A stretch of DNA of 64,000 nucleotides, taken from Variovorax sp. HW608. GTDB taxonomy: Bacteria; Pseudomonadota; Gammaproteobacteria; Burkholderiales; Burkholderiaceae_C. Every line of letters starts with the position of its first letter. The stretch's first letter is position 1. A program made the position numbers and the translations under genes. Below are positions 1 to 9,063 of this stretch, piece after piece. A model generated the notes under the pieces. It saw only the letters and a program-made list of their open reading frames with translations. It did no database searches and had not been told where the DNA came from. The stretch lies in contig NZ_LT607803.1 in NCBI RefSeq assembly GCF_900090195.1, forward strand, positions 5,978,229-6,042,228, read 5' to 3'.

Positions 1-2
1 GC

Positions 3-500
3 GGCCTGGACGGCCGTTCACGGCCGATCGGGATGCTCCACCGTGGCAATGCGCTCGGGATCTTCGGCATGTTCGACAACCCGAACCAGGCCTCGGGTGT
101 CGCCCTGACCACTGTCCTCGTCTGCGAGGTTCCGATCGATGCCTTGCGCGAGATGAGCGCGTCCAGGACGGCGCTGCTCGTCCATCTGGTGCGAGCGCTC
201 ATCGGGAACTTCGCCGCCATGGCCGCCTGGTCGGAAGCCATGAGGCTGTCGGGCGTGACGAACCAGCTCGCCTACGTCGTCCTGCTGCTGGCGGATGCGA
301 GCAAGTCCCCGGTGGTGGAACTCCCGAGCCATTCGGACCTGGCCGAGATGCTGGGCACCCGGCGCGAAACGATCGCACGTGCCCTGGCCACGCTCGACGA
401 CGAAGGCAGCATCCGCCGGCTGGAGCGAAAGCGCTGCGAGGTCCATCGCGGCCGGCTGCTCGCGCGCCTCGCGCAAGGGCGCGACGACGAACCCAAGTGA
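3..500 (+). CDS. Crp/Fnr-family transcriptional regulator, 5'-truncated by window edge
   Basis: The frame is open from the first bases of the window, so the true start and most of the cyclic-nucleotide-binding-like sensor domain lie to the left. The visible part holds the end of the sensor fold, a long dimerisation helix (around the ALLVHLVRALIGNF stretch) and a C-terminal Crp-type winged helix, seen in SHSDLAEMLGTRRETIARAL, which is the recognition helix region of this family. Such proteins bind DNA as dimers and activate or repress genes in response to a small ligand or redox signal. The ligand cannot be judged without the N-terminus. An internal ATG at 33 could be mistaken for the start, but it would leave a fragment of the sensor domain. 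The 200 bp between it and the chemotaxis gene hold no further gene that I can see. Confidence 0.8.
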   Translation, partial: GLDGRSRPIGMLHRGNALGIFGMFDNPNQASGVALTTVLVCEVPIDALREMSASRTALLVHLVRALIGNFAAMAAWSEAMRLSGVTNQLAYVVLLLADASKSPVVELPSHSDLAEMLGTRRETIARALATLDDEGSIRRLERKRCEVHRGRLLARLAQGRDDEPK

Positions 501-701
501 TGTTTTCAGGCACGTGCCCCGAGGGCCCGCTGCGCGATCCGTCACTTTCGATGTGGATAGTCTTCAAAACAGGAGGTCACCCTGTTGATGGTTGACGAGC
601 GTGCTTGCATAAAGACGTGGAATTGATCTAGGCGATCGACTACGCCCCACGTCGGCAAGACTGCCGCCGTGGCTTTTGACGAGCACCCAGGAAAGGGTCG
701 A

Positions 702-2342
702 ATGCGCGACAACCAGCCAGTGACACAAAAAGAGTTCGATTATCCCGATGACGCGACCCTGATGTCCGTCACCGATACGCAGAGCCATATCGGCTACGCC
801 AACGCGGCGTTCATCGCCGTCAGCGGATTCGAGCGCAATGAGATCCTGGGGCAGCCGCACAACCTCGTGCGTCACCCCGACATGCCCCGTGAAGCCTTCT
901 CGGACATGTGGAAGACCCTGAAGGGCGGGCAATCGTGGTCTGCGCTGGTGAAGAACCGGCGCAAGAACGGCGACCACTACTGGGTGCGCGCCAACGCGAC
1001 ACCGGTGCGTCGCGATGGCCAGGTCGTCGGGTACATGTCGGTCCGGACCAAGCCCACGCGTGCCGAGGTCGAGAGCGCCGAGGCACTGCATCGTGACTTT
1101 CGCGAGGGCAAGGCGGGCGGACGAGGATTCCACAAGGGCCTGCTCGTGAAAACAGGCCTCGTGTCACGGCTCCTGTCGCTGCAGACCCTGTCGCTGCGGT
1201 GGCGAATCCGGTGGGGCTCGCTCGCCAGCGCGGCCATCCTGCTCGTCGCGTGTGCCGCGGCAGGGCTGGACGCCGCATCCCTCGGCGTCGTGGCTGCGGC
1301 CGCGGTGCTGGCTTCCCTCGTCTCGGCCCTGTGGCTCGAGTCGCAGATCGCGGCACCGCTCGCGACGGTCCTGCGGGTGGCGCAAAAGGCCGCCGAAGGG
1401 AACCCCGAGCGCAACGTGAGCCTCGACCGGGTGGACGACATCGGCCTGCTGCTGCGAGCGGTCAACCAATGCGCGCTGAACCTTCGCTCGCTGCTCGACG
1501 ACGTGAGCGAGCAGGCCAGGGGCGTGCATGCGGGCGCGGTGGAGATCGCCTCGGGCAACAACGACCTGCGTTCCCGCACCGAGCAGAGCGCGGGCAGCCT
1601 GGAAGAGACCGCGGCCTCCATGGAGCAGTTGGGAGCGACCGTCATGCAGAACACCGAGAGTGCCCGGCAGGCCAATCAGCTGGCGCTCGGCGCTTCCACC
1701 ATCGCCATCCGGGCCGGGCAGGTGGTCAGCGAAGTCGTCGAGACAATGAACCGTATCCACGAGAGTTCGACCCGGATCGCCGACATCATCGGTGTCATCG
1801 ACGGCATCGCGTTCCAGACCAATATCCTGGCGCTCAACGCGGCCGTGGAAGCGGCACGGGCTGGCGAACAAGGACGCGGCTTCGCGGTGGTCGCCGCCGA
1901 GGTGCGCAGCCTCGCCGGCCGCTCGGCCGAGGCGGCGAAGGAGATCAAGAAACTGATCGGTGCCAGCGTCGAACGCGTGGCGCAAGGCACGGAGCTCGTC
2001 GACCGGGCGGGAACCACGATGGGCGAGATGGTCGCCTCGATCAGGCGGGTCACGGACATCGTGGGCGAAATCAGCACGGCCAGCGTCGAACAGAGCGCCG
2101 GCGTGGCGCAGGTCGGCGAGGCGGTCAGCCAGCTGGAGCAGGCCACGCAGAAGAACGCGGCGCTCGTGCAGCAGAGTGCCGCCGCTTCCGAGAGCCTGCA
2201 GCAGCAGGCGCAACGCCTGCTGGACGCGGTCGCTGCCTTCGAGCAGGCGCCGCCCGCCGAGGCCGGCGAGAGACCGGAGACGGTACAGGCGACGGCCCGG
2301 CCTGCAGGCGAGATCGAGTTGGTCGGCTCGTTCGCGCGTTGA
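702..2342 (+). CDS. PAS-domain methyl-accepting chemotaxis protein (Aer-like)
   Basis: Chemoreceptor of 546 residues. An N-terminal PAS domain (about residues 15-115, ending [14 protein letters not shown]) is followed by a hydrophobic membrane segment (about 180-220), a HAMP-like linker and a cytoplasmic signalling domain with the hallmark hairpin tip ([20 protein letters not shown]). The tip contacts CheW and CheA. PAS-first receptors of the Aer type usually sense redox or energy state through a bound flavin; that sensing role is inferred from architecture only. I chose the ATG at 702 over the GTG at 669 because AGGAAAGG lies just upstream and the N-terminus [12 protein letters not shown] matches the usual start of this family. 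Two small genes follow closely in the same direction. Confidence 0.9.
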   Translation: MRDNQPVTQKEFDYPDDATLMSVTDTQSHIGYANAAFIAVSGFERNEILGQPHNLVRHPDMPREAFSDMWKTLKGGQSWSALVKNRRKNGDHYWVRANATPVRRDGQVVGYMSVRTKPTRAEVESAEALHRDFREGKAGGRGFHKGLLVKTGLVSRLLSLQTLSLRWRIRWGSLASAAILLVACAAAGLDAASLGVVAAAAVLASLVSALWLESQIAAPLATVLRVAQKAAEGNPERNVSLDRVDDIGLLLRAVNQCALNLRSLLDDVSEQARGVHAGAVEIASGNNDLRSRTEQSAGSLEETAASMEQLGATVMQNTESARQANQLALGASTIAIRAGQVVSEVVETMNRIHESSTRIADIIGVIDGIAFQTNILALNAAVEAARAGEQGRGFAVVAAEVRSLAGRSAEAAKEIKKLIGASVERVAQGTELVDRAGTTMGEMVASIRRVTDIVGEISTASVEQSAGVAQVGEAVSQLEQATQKNAALVQQSAAASESLQQQAQRLLDAVAAFEQAPPAEAGERPETVQATARPAGEIELVGSFAR

Positions 2343-2343
2343 C

Positions 2344-2664
2344 ATGACGGCCGCCAAGAAGGACCTGATTCGCGAGGCGGTGGAGGCCATCGAGCGAGCG
2401 ATTGCACTGCATCTGGTCGATGAAGTCGCAGAGCGGCCAGCAAGGACGCAGGAACGCTCCCGTCCGGAATGGAGCGCGCTTCGCCTGAGCCTGTCCTCGT
2501 CGATCCACTCGCTCAACATCAGCCTCTCGCTGCTTCGGCTGGAGGATCTGCACTCGCCCGCCGATCGGCTGGCCCTACGCAATAAGTTGGTGGACGACGC
2601 GAAGGCCGCAGGCCGTGAGGCCTATCAGTCGGTACTCAGCTTGTGCGACTACGCCCCGAACTAG
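2344..2664 (+). CDS. Small hypothetical protein following the chemoreceptor
   Basis: 106-residue protein starting one base after the chemoreceptor stop, so probably co-transcribed with it. It is rich in charged and helix-forming residues (MTAAKKDLIREAVEAIERAI, then a serine/leucine-rich helix SSIHSLNISLSLLRLEDL). No signal peptide or membrane segment is visible. I recognise no family. Its position suggests a link to the receptor, but the sequence itself does not show this. Confidence 0.6.
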   Translation: MTAAKKDLIREAVEAIERAIALHLVDEVAERPARTQERSRPEWSALRLSLSSSIHSLNISLSLLRLEDLHSPADRLALRNKLVDDAKAAGREAYQSVLSLCDYAPN

Positions 2665-2671
2665 GACACAC

Positions 2672-2974
2672 ATGAAAGTACATGATGAGCAGGCGATTGC
2701 ATGGGCGGTCGGACTCGACTCTCTGACGGTGATGGCGTTGGAAGCCTATGGCGCTACATCAATGGATGCAGTAAGAGACGCGATCCAGAACAATGTGAAC
2801 ATCCCTGGCATCAGCCACGCGCGAAGGGCCAAGATCCGCCAGTGGCTCGGTATGCCGAGGGAGCCCATGCTGGGTTCGCATCTCACGAACACCAACACCA
2901 TCGCGCGAGCAATCCTGACGCTCGAGCGCAATGGCTATAAGGTCGTACCGCCGATTTCTGCTGAGAATACCTGA
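2672..2974 (+). CDS. Small hypothetical protein
   Basis: 100-residue protein starting 7 bases after the preceding gene. The start ATG at 2672 gives MKVHDEQAIAWAVGLDSLTV and continues to a C-terminus ending VVPPISAENT. The middle contains a basic helix (SHARRAKIRQWLGMPREPM) that could bind nucleic acid, but I recognise no domain. Base composition is lower in GC than in the neighbouring chemoreceptor gene, which may mean recent acquisition. Confidence 0.5.
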   Translation: MKVHDEQAIAWAVGLDSLTVMALEAYGATSMDAVRDAIQNNVNIPGISHARRAKIRQWLGMPREPMLGSHLTNTNTIARAILTLERNGYKVVPPISAENT

Positions 2975-3047
2975 GGCCATGAGCCCGGCTTCGCCTCCCT
3001 CTTGGTGGGCAGGCCACGAAAAGGGGGCCGTCGCAGCACAGTGGCGC

Positions 3048-3528
3048 CTATGCCAAGCGATCGGATTCCCGCACGATTTGCCTGTGCACGCCAGGGATTG
3101 CCAGTTCTCGGCCAATCATCGCCCGTGCATACAGGTAGTTGTCGCGCGTCCGATCGCTCATGCGATCCATGTCGACGAATCCTTGCCGGTCGCAGTCGAA
3201 CGCGAATGCCCGACCGCTGTGGGACAGGGACTGGAAACGCAGGTCGTGCCTGCGCACGCCCAGAAAGCCACCGGCGCCCAGAATGGCGTAGGGGAGATGG
3301 ATGCGTTCGGCGCGACGATGACGTCATCGACCCGGCCCACGGTCTCGCCGTTCTCGTTGAGGACGATTTGGCCGAAGATCTGATTCTTGACGCTCACTCC
3401 GTTGGCGATTTCGCGTACCTCCAGGACGCCCCTGCTGACCAGCGTAGAGCCGGCGACCTGTGCGTGAGCCGTTGCTGCGGCGACTATGAGGACAAGTACC
3501 CCCAGCGCCGCCCTGTGGGTTTTCCCAT
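3048..3528 (-). pseudogene. PRC-barrel domain protein, broken by two one-base frameshifts
   Basis: Read on the minus strand, an AGGAGAAG ribosome site leads to ATG at 3528, giving MGK and then losing frame at a run of four A (3520-3523). The next frame encodes a signal peptide (KTHRAALGVLVLIVAAATAHA), then GQIVLNENGETVGRVDDVIV, typical of a periplasmic PRC-barrel. A second shift at a run of four C (3291-3294) moves the continuation YAILGAGGFLGVRRHDLRFQ into a third frame that runs to 3048. Both shifts equal loss of one base in a homopolymer. Either the gene is dead or the sequence has two indel errors. Proteins of this type are small secreted barrels of unclear function. Confidence 0.7.
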
Positions 3529-3929
3529 GTCTCTTCTCCTGATTCAAGTGGGTGGGATTGGAATTTGCACTTTGTGGGCGGGTCGCCCGAGTCGCCCGGC
3601 CCCCGCTTACCGCGGTTTGTCTGGGTCGCTTGACCGATGCAGAGAGCGTAGGTGGTATCTCCGATGAAGTCGCAAACGAACGGTCTGATCGGGGATCGTC
3701 CCTACGATGACCGCGCAGATCCGCGCTCATCAACGCCGCCTGCAAAGATTTCCTCGTCACCCATGTGAAGCAAGGCAAGCGGCGCAAGGACCGCTATGCC
3801 ATGCCCAACAAACACGCCACCAATCTGTCGATCGAACGAGGTCTAGTCAACCCGATCTGCGCCGTGTGGAACAGCAGCCGAGTTGAGCCAACCGCACCTG
3901 CCTCGATGCGGCGTCCATCCACACCCGCT
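3529..3929. other. Gene-poor stretch with a possible gene scrap
   Basis: No intact gene is visible in these 400 bp, which separate the broken PRC-barrel gene from the end of the SNF2-type helicase. On the plus strand around 3700-3850 one frame reads DFLVTHVKQGKRRKDRYAMP and continues with no start codon or recognisable domain; it could be the tail of a lost gene. I see no tRNA, insertion sequence end or clear inverted repeat. It may mark the worn edge of the element to the right. Confidence 0.35.
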
Positions 3930-5801
3930 TCATAGCGTTGGCAGCACCACCTTCACCGCCTCAACCACTTCCACCTCCGTCTCCCGCTTGCTCTGCAACA
4001 ACTCCCAAACTCGCGCATCGATTGTCTTGGGGATCAGGGGCACGATGACCAGCACATTGCGCTTCTGACCCAGCCGGTAGGCCCGGTCCTCGGCCTGGCG
4101 CATCAACGCCGGCGTCCAGGGCAGCGAAGCGAAGACAACGTAGTTCGCAGCCGTCAGCGTGATGCCTACGCCGGCCGCCGAGGTGGTGCCGATGAACACC
4201 GTGACGCCTGCATCCCCTTGGAACGCATCCACGGCCTTCTGGCGCTTCGCGAGGCTGTCGCTGCCGACGAGGGCCACCGCGCGCACGCCAATCGCCTGCA
4301 GGGCCTCCTGCAGCGCCGCGACCGTGCTCATGTACTCGCAGAAGATGATGATCTTGTCGCCCTCCCCCAAGCCTTCCACCGTCTCGATCAGGAACTGCAG
4401 CTTCAGCGCTTCGAGGGCCTGGCGCAGCTTGACGATCTTGGGCATCACCATCAGGCTCATGTCGTTCCAGACATCCTGGTAGGCGCCCAATCCCTCGGCC
4501 GGCGACAGGTAGCGAACTTGACGAGTCTTCTCGCCAAGGTCTTTCAGTACGTCCTTGCTGCGCCTGAGCATCCAGCCCTTGAGCGCATCGGCAAGCCGCG
4601 CTCGCTTCTCACTGCTGCCCGCGAATTCCTTCGTGAAGTCCTTCAGCGAGAGCTTGCCGAGCCGGTGGCCAGTCATCCGCAGGAGGGTGTGCATCTCGAC
4701 CTCGCGGCTCAGGAGCGGCGTGCCGGTGACCACATAGCGCCGCGGAATTCTGGCCGCAAGCAAGAACATGTTGCGTGTCCGCCCCGAGTCGTACTCTTTC
4801 AGGTAGTGCGCCTCGTCCACGGCCATGGCCGCGAAGGTCAGGTCCAGTTCTTTTACCAAGCCGCCCAGCCGCTCGTAGTTCGCCACGACCCAGCGACTAC
4901 TACGCAGCGTGGCCATCCGGTCCTCTCCCACAATCCCCACCTGGTCATCGGAATGAATCATGTGGATCTCGCGCTCCCAGTTGATGCGTAGCGACGCCGG
5001 ACAGACGATCAGGATTCGGCCCTCGCCAGCCATCAGCCTCAGACCCACCACGACCTGACGGCTCTTGCCCAGACCCATGTCGTCGCCGAGGCAGGCGCCC
5101 GATTGGCCCAGCAAATGCGTCACACCAACGGCCTGGTAATCACGCAGCACGCCGCGGCCAACGAGTCCCTCGAGCGCTCGTCGATCAAAGGACAGTTGCT
5201 CTTCGCGCTCCAGCTCCGTCGAGAAGTAGCCGGCACCCTCCTCTTCTTTGCCTGCTCCATCGGATCGATCCGGCGCCAGCGCCGGCACCTTGATCGTGAT
5301 CTGGCTCTGACTGGGTGCGCTCAGCGTCTCGATGACGACCGGCTGCTCGTGGATGAAGATGAACTCGGGTGCGATGCCTGCCTGCTGCCCCAACCGTTGG
5401 ACAATTTCCGAAGGATCCGCGCGAACCTGCCAGGCACTGGCATGTTTGTGGAAATACCCGCCCATGGCCCGCATGGCACCGAGGAAGGGTTCGTCGTACA
5501 GGCCACTGACCGCAAATCGCCCACGCTGGAGTTCGCTGCCACGCAGCGGGAATACCTGCACATCGAGCAGCTGCGTGAAGAAATCGGCCTGTGGTTCCCT
5601 GAGCGCGGCACAGATCAGCCGCCCAGCGTCCTCCAGATCCACGTACTGCCCCAAATAGGCGCGCTGCAGCGCTGCGACAACCAGGTTGGCGGCCGCGGCC
5701 CGCATGACCCACATGCGCCGGGGACCGCACCACCATCCACCCTCCTCGGCCAATGGCCGCCTGAGGCCAGGAACCGAGAGCACCTGCAGGCCGATACGCA
5801 A
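3930..5801 (-). CDS. SNF2-type DEAD/DEAH-box helicase of an ICE module
   Basis: Superfamily 2 ATPase, about 623 residues. The two RecA-like lobes are complete: Walker A in GDDMGLGKSRQ, Walker B VDEAHY, motif III TGTPLL, motif V GITLTAANYVVFASLPW and motif VI QAEDRAYRLGQ. These enzymes translocate on double-stranded DNA and remodel protein-DNA contacts. About 200 residues precede the ATPase core and resemble no domain I know. The start is a problem: the only usual initiator after the upstream stop is TTG at 5801, with no good ribosome site. The same frame continues upstream through a single TGA (5889-5891) into the next small gene. It is the last gene of the ICE module in transcription order. 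Confidence 0.8.
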   Translation of the reverse strand: MRIGLQVLSVPGLRRPLAEEGGWWCGPRRMWVMRAAAANLVVAALQRAYLGQYVDLEDAGRLICAALREPQADFFTQLLDVQVFPLRGSELQRGRFAVSGLYDEPFLGAMRAMGGYFHKHASAWQVRADPSEIVQRLGQQAGIAPEFIFIHEQPVVIETLSAPSQSQITIKVPALAPDRSDGAGKEEEGAGYFSTELEREEQLSFDRRALEGLVGRGVLRDYQAVGVTHLLGQSGACLGDDMGLGKSRQVVVGLRLMAGEGRILIVCPASLRINWEREIHMIHSDDQVGIVGEDRMATLRSSRWVVANYERLGGLVKELDLTFAAMAVDEAHYLKEYDSGRTRNMFLLAARIPRRYVVTGTPLLSREVEMHTLLRMTGHRLGKLSLKDFTKEFAGSSEKRARLADALKGWMLRRSKDVLKDLGEKTRQVRYLSPAEGLGAYQDVWNDMSLMVMPKIVKLRQALEALKLQFLIETVEGLGEGDKIIIFCEYMSTVAALQEALQAIGVRAVALVGSDSLAKRQKAVDAFQGDAGVTVFIGTTSAAGVGITLTAANYVVFASLPWTPALMRQAEDRAYRLGQKRNVLVIVPLIPKTIDARVWELLQSKRETEVEVVEAVKVVLPTL

Positions 5802-5888
5802 GCGATCGGAAACCGCTTGAACGACGAGTTCCGGTGGCTTCAGCCGGATCGGCGCCGGGACTGCCGGAAAGATCTCCGTCGCCCCTTG

Positions 5889-6140
5889 TCATCGGCGGCG
5901 CTCTCCGAGCGGCGCATCGCGCAGTCCGTACCTGAGTCCCCCCCCGCTACGAAGGCACCTCACCTTGCCCGCCACGATCAACTGCAGCAGCGCATGCCGG
6001 GTCACCTCCACGGGCCATCCAGTGATCCGAGTCAATGACTCCTCTCCTTCGGCGCCGTGCTGCAGCAGCTTGGCTAGCACGGCCGGTTTATCCGATCCGG
6101 CCGCGTCGATCGCCGCGGCATCCGTGTTCAGTTGGTTCAT
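5889..6140 (-). CDS. Small ORF directly upstream of, and in frame with, the SNF2 helicase
   Basis: 83-residue ORF (MNQLNTDAAAIDAAGSDKPA to LRDAPLGERRR). The middle, LTRITGWPVEVTRHALLQLIVAGKVR, followed by a short strand pair (CLRSGGGLRYGLR), looks like a winged helix-turn-helix. Its TGA stop lies in the same frame as the helicase ORF and only about 90 bases before the helicase's first usable start. It may therefore be a separate DNA-binding protein or the N-terminal domain of a helicase gene split by one stop codon. A better start than the helicase's own TTG supports the second view. Confidence 0.5.
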   Translation of the reverse strand: MNQLNTDAAAIDAAGSDKPAVLAKLLQHGAEGEESLTRITGWPVEVTRHALLQLIVAGKVRCLRSGGGLRYGLRDAPLGERRR

Positions 6141-6211
6141 CTCGACCCCTTGTGATCTGGTTCACTGGCGACACTTCTGCGTCACAAGGCAGTCCGGCTC
6201 GGCCTGATGAG

Positions 6212-6619
6212 TCAGGGCGCCGCGTCTTCCAGCTCTTCCTCGCGTTGCCGCGCAGGTGCGAACTTGATTTCCTCGATCCGGGTGAGCTGCAAGGCCACGT
6301 CCTCAGCCACTACCTTGAGCACCTGGACTTCGGCACCACTGTCATCGGTGCCAGTGAACTCTCGTTCCTCACCGATGACCAAGACGCGAGCGCCCTTGCG
6401 CAGATGCTTGCAGACGTCCTGGGCCTTCTGACCGTAGATCTCGACCTCGCGCCAGAAGCCACCCACCTGTTCGACGCTGCCATCGTCCTTGCGGCCATAG
6501 CGTCCGAACATCACGCGCATGCTGGCAACGAAGAAGTCGCCATGGCCATCCTTGCGCTGGATGTACTGCCCTTCGGGCGACTTGGCCAGGTTGCCCTTGC
6601 CGATGAAAAGGTTCTGCAT
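6212..6619 (-). CDS. ssb: Single-stranded DNA-binding protein, ICE type
   Basis: 135-residue protein with the SSB OB-fold pattern: MQNLFIGKGNLAKSPE at the start, then FFVASMRVMFGR, GFWREVEIYGQKAQDVCKHLRKGARVLVIGEERE and an acidic C-terminus (REEELEDAAP) of the sort that binds partner proteins. It lacks the classic DDIPF tip of chromosomal SSB. Ribosome site GGGAGAAGTG precedes the ATG. In ICEs of the PFGI-1 family an SSB sits after DUF3158, exactly as here. The expected role is coating single strands during element replication or transfer. Confidence 0.88.
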   Translation of the reverse strand: MQNLFIGKGNLAKSPEGQYIQRKDGHGDFFVASMRVMFGRYGRKDDGSVEQVGGFWREVEIYGQKAQDVCKHLRKGARVLVIGEEREFTGTDDSGAEVQVLKVVAEDVALQLTRIEEIKFAPARQREEELEDAAP

Positions 6620-6759
6620 TCACTTCTCCCATTGGGTGCGCTTTGAGGTTGCATGCACGGCTGCACCAGTTCCGTGCCTGCGCGATGTGGAAGGACTCCT
6701 CCACTCCGATCTTGTCGAACGCTTCGGGGTCCGCCACTGGCGCGAACCGATCCGCGCTT

Positions 6760-7368
6760 TCATGCCGACGGCCCAAATGCCGATCTCGGATAGATGTGCG
6801 ACTCCTTCGTCCGGACATGGGCGCGTATCTGCTTGATCTGTTCCCTGCTGCGGAGATGCTCGCCGTTCAGGCGGATCGCTGATCCAGATGCATCGCGCAC
6901 CCAGTTCCTGACCTCGGGCGTCAGCACGCCCACGTGCTCTGCGGCGTCCTCCCATTTCAAATGACGCTTCGCTCCGCCATGCTCGCGCCATCGCAGGTGC
7001 GTATAGCCCGTCGCGGCGCGCCGATGAACCATGAGGTAGATCCCGAACCCGGCTTGCTTCGAGGCTTCGCTCAGCGCAGCCATGCGGCTCTCTACGGAAT
7101 CGAGCGTGGCAAGCAGGTGTCGCAGTTCACGCAGGGTGCCCCTACCCGTAAAGGCCTTTGCGTCAACCGCTTCTTGACACCCATGCTTCGACACAGCGTC
7201 GACCGCCCAGGCCTTCGCGTTCGAACCGGCTTTCGACGCTCTGGCTACGCCGGTGTGCCTTTTCTCAACCACAAGCCCTTTCATCACCAGGCCTTTCTCA
7301 TCACCGCCCTGCTGCAGCTTCATTCCAATTGGCTCCGTCCCGATTGCGGCCACCAGTTCCGCGCTCAC
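6760..7368 (-). CDS. DUF3158-family integrating conjugative element protein
   Basis: About 202 residues. The GTG at 7368 overlaps the stop of the upstream TIGR03761 gene as GTGA and has AAGAGGG upstream, so I take it as the start; ATG at 7323 is the alternative. Features seen include GTLRELRHLLATLDSVESRM, FGIYLMVHRRAATGYTHLRWREHG and a C-terminal basic stretch. Proteins of this family occur between TIGR03761 and ssb in PFGI-1/ICEclc-like elements, and the order here matches. Molecular function is unknown. The family call rests on remembered family features plus gene order. Confidence 0.65.
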   Translation of the reverse strand: MSAELVAAIGTEPIGMKLQQGGDEKGLVMKGLVVEKRHTGVARASKAGSNAKAWAVDAVSKHGCQEAVDAKAFTGRGTLRELRHLLATLDSVESRMAALSEASKQAGFGIYLMVHRRAATGYTHLRWREHGGAKRHLKWEDAAEHVGVLTPEVRNWVRDASGSAIRLNGEHLRSREQIKQIRAHVRTKESHIYPRSAFGPSA

Positions 7369-8528
7369 GCTGCGGCACCCTCTTGCGTACTGCACCGAGC
7401 AGCCTCCTGCTGGCCCTCTGCATCAGCCGCCGCTTCGGCCTGGGCCAATTGCGCACCGATGCGCGTCAGCAGCAACCGGTCTTCCGCCGACACGCGACGG
7501 TGTCGGCGCGAGTGCGTCGGTTGAATGGCGCAGGTGTAGATCTGGCTCGGCACCGGGCCGAAGACTTCCGTCGCGAACCGAACCCGGTTTGCCGCAGCTT
7601 CAGCCGCTCCTTCGATGAAATCGCTGCGCGCCAGATCCTTCACCTCGTCCTGGCTGAGCCAGCGCTCGAACCGTGCCGTGTCCGTCCACACGCGACGTAT
7701 CAGGCGCGTGAGTTCGTGGATGCTCTTGCGCACCTGGTCATCGCTCCGCAGGTCCTTGCGTTCCAGCGTCTTCATGAGCCGGATGAAGAAGTCGAAGTCG
7801 TTGATGGCCTGGCACACCGCGTAGCCATAGGGCGACCTGAAGCCAAGCGTCAGCTTCTGCGGCTCGGCAGATCGCACGATCGAGAGATGCAGTCCACGCT
7901 TCTGCTGATCGAGCAGCGCGGACTGCGCGGCTTCGATCTCGCGCTTCAGTCGCGCCTGGACCTCCTTCATCGAATGCTCATGCCGGACCAGTGCCCAATC
8001 GGCGAACGGGTTGTCCTTGCCGGTCATGAGCCAGAGATTGCGAAGCACCGAGCCGATGCGTTTGCCGCCGATGATGGGCGCGTGCTCGGTCCCAGGTTCG
8101 CGCCGGCGGCCGAGGAACATTCGATAGGCCTCCAGCGTATGGATCTCCAACTGGTCTGCTTCGTCGTCCACGAGCCGGCCAAGCGAGCGCATCCCGAAGG
8201 TCTCGGCGTTGTCTGCAACCGCGTCGGCGCCGAGGGTCGACTCGTACTCGCTGCGGAGCTTCTCGAGCTGGTCTTCGCGATCCACCAGCTCGATGTAGCG
8301 GTCATAGAGCGGATGCCGTTCGTCGTTCGGGTTCGTCGCGATGAAGTCGGCGAGCAACTCGCGCTCTTTATCGACCGAGTATTTGTCCGCGAACGGGGAG
8401 TTCGGATCGGTGAGGAACTCGGGCTTCCGTGTGGCCAGCCATGGCGCCGCTGCATCCGGCGTCTGAATGACCGGCTTCACCGAAGTCTTCTTTGCGGCCG
8501 TCGCCGCCTTGGCCTTGGTTGTTGCCAT
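7365..8528 (-). CDS. TIGR03761-family integrating conjugative element protein (PFL_4669 family)
   Basis: 387-residue protein with an Ala/Lys-rich start (MATTKAKAATAAKKTSVKPV) and the family-like core MRSLGRLVDDEADQLEIHTLEAYRMFLGRR, GSVLRNLWLMTGKDNPFADW and YGYAVCQAINDFDFFIRLMKTL. These proteins are markers of the PFGI-1/ICEclc class of integrative elements and sit in the replication/maintenance gene block; their biochemistry is not known. AGGAGATGTA gives a clear ribosome site. The C-terminus overlaps DUF3158 by a GTGA, indicating translational coupling. Confidence 0.82.
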   Translation of the reverse strand: MATTKAKAATAAKKTSVKPVIQTPDAAAPWLATRKPEFLTDPNSPFADKYSVDKERELLADFIATNPNDERHPLYDRYIELVDREDQLEKLRSEYESTLGADAVADNAETFGMRSLGRLVDDEADQLEIHTLEAYRMFLGRRREPGTEHAPIIGGKRIGSVLRNLWLMTGKDNPFADWALVRHEHSMKEVQARLKREIEAAQSALLDQQKRGLHLSIVRSAEPQKLTLGFRSPYGYAVCQAINDFDFFIRLMKTLERKDLRSDDQVRKSIHELTRLIRRVWTDTARFERWLSQDEVKDLARSDFIEGAAEAAANRVRFATEVFGPVPSQIYTCAIQPTHSRRHRRVSAEDRLLLTRIGAQLAQAEAAADAEGQQEAARCSTQEGAAA

Positions 8529-8565
8529 TACATCTCCTGTTTGTGATGTGACAGTGGGGGCGTGG

Positions 8566-9033
8566 TCAGTGATCGTCGTAGTCGCTGGATTGCTCCAGGT
8601 TCGACAGGATCACCTCGTTGATCTGGGCGTTGGAAGGCGGATTCGAAGCTGCTTGGCGCTTCTGCTGCGGAAGAGCGCGTTCGGTGTCCCATGCTTCGAG
8701 GAATGGAAACTCGTGCTTGCTGAGGCCCGGCAGGCGCTCTTCGAGCTCGCTGTCGAGAAGATCGAACACGGCCTCGCGGTTGACTGTGACCATCGTGGCG
8801 GTCTTGCGGTGGATGCGCACGCGAATGAGGCCGCGATCCTGTAGGCTCTTGAAAGCGCGCTGCGCCGCATTACGATCGATGGTGCCGGGCAGTTGGTCGT
8901 ACGCCATACGAACCGCAGAGGTCTTGAACTCCTTTACATCGGCCCGCTCTTTGATCAAGATCCAGAGCACGGCGGCGTCTGCGAAGTGCTTCAGTCGAAG
9001 CACGAGTTCGATGAACAGTTCATTGCCCTTCAT
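8566..9033 (-). CDS. Small winged-helix-like ICE protein
   Basis: 155 residues. The N-terminal two-thirds looks like a winged helix-turn-helix: LRLKHFADAAVLWILIKERA, then IDRNAAQRAFKSLQDRGLIRV and a wing (RVRIHRKTATMVTVNREAVF). The C-terminus is low-complexity and acidic (LEQSSDYDDH). GGGAGAAACGAC precedes the ATG. The array of palindromic repeats at 9064-9235 lies immediately upstream, so this protein is a natural candidate to bind it, but that is inference. I recognise no named family. Confidence 0.65.
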   Translation of the reverse strand: MKGNELFIELVLRLKHFADAAVLWILIKERADVKEFKTSAVRMAYDQLPGTIDRNAAQRAFKSLQDRGLIRVRIHRKTATMVTVNREAVFDLLDSELEERLPGLSKHEFPFLEAWDTERALPQQKRQAASNPPSNAQINEVILSNLEQSSDYDDH

Positions 9034-9063
9034 GTCGTTTCTCCCTGAGAATTGATTTGTGTG

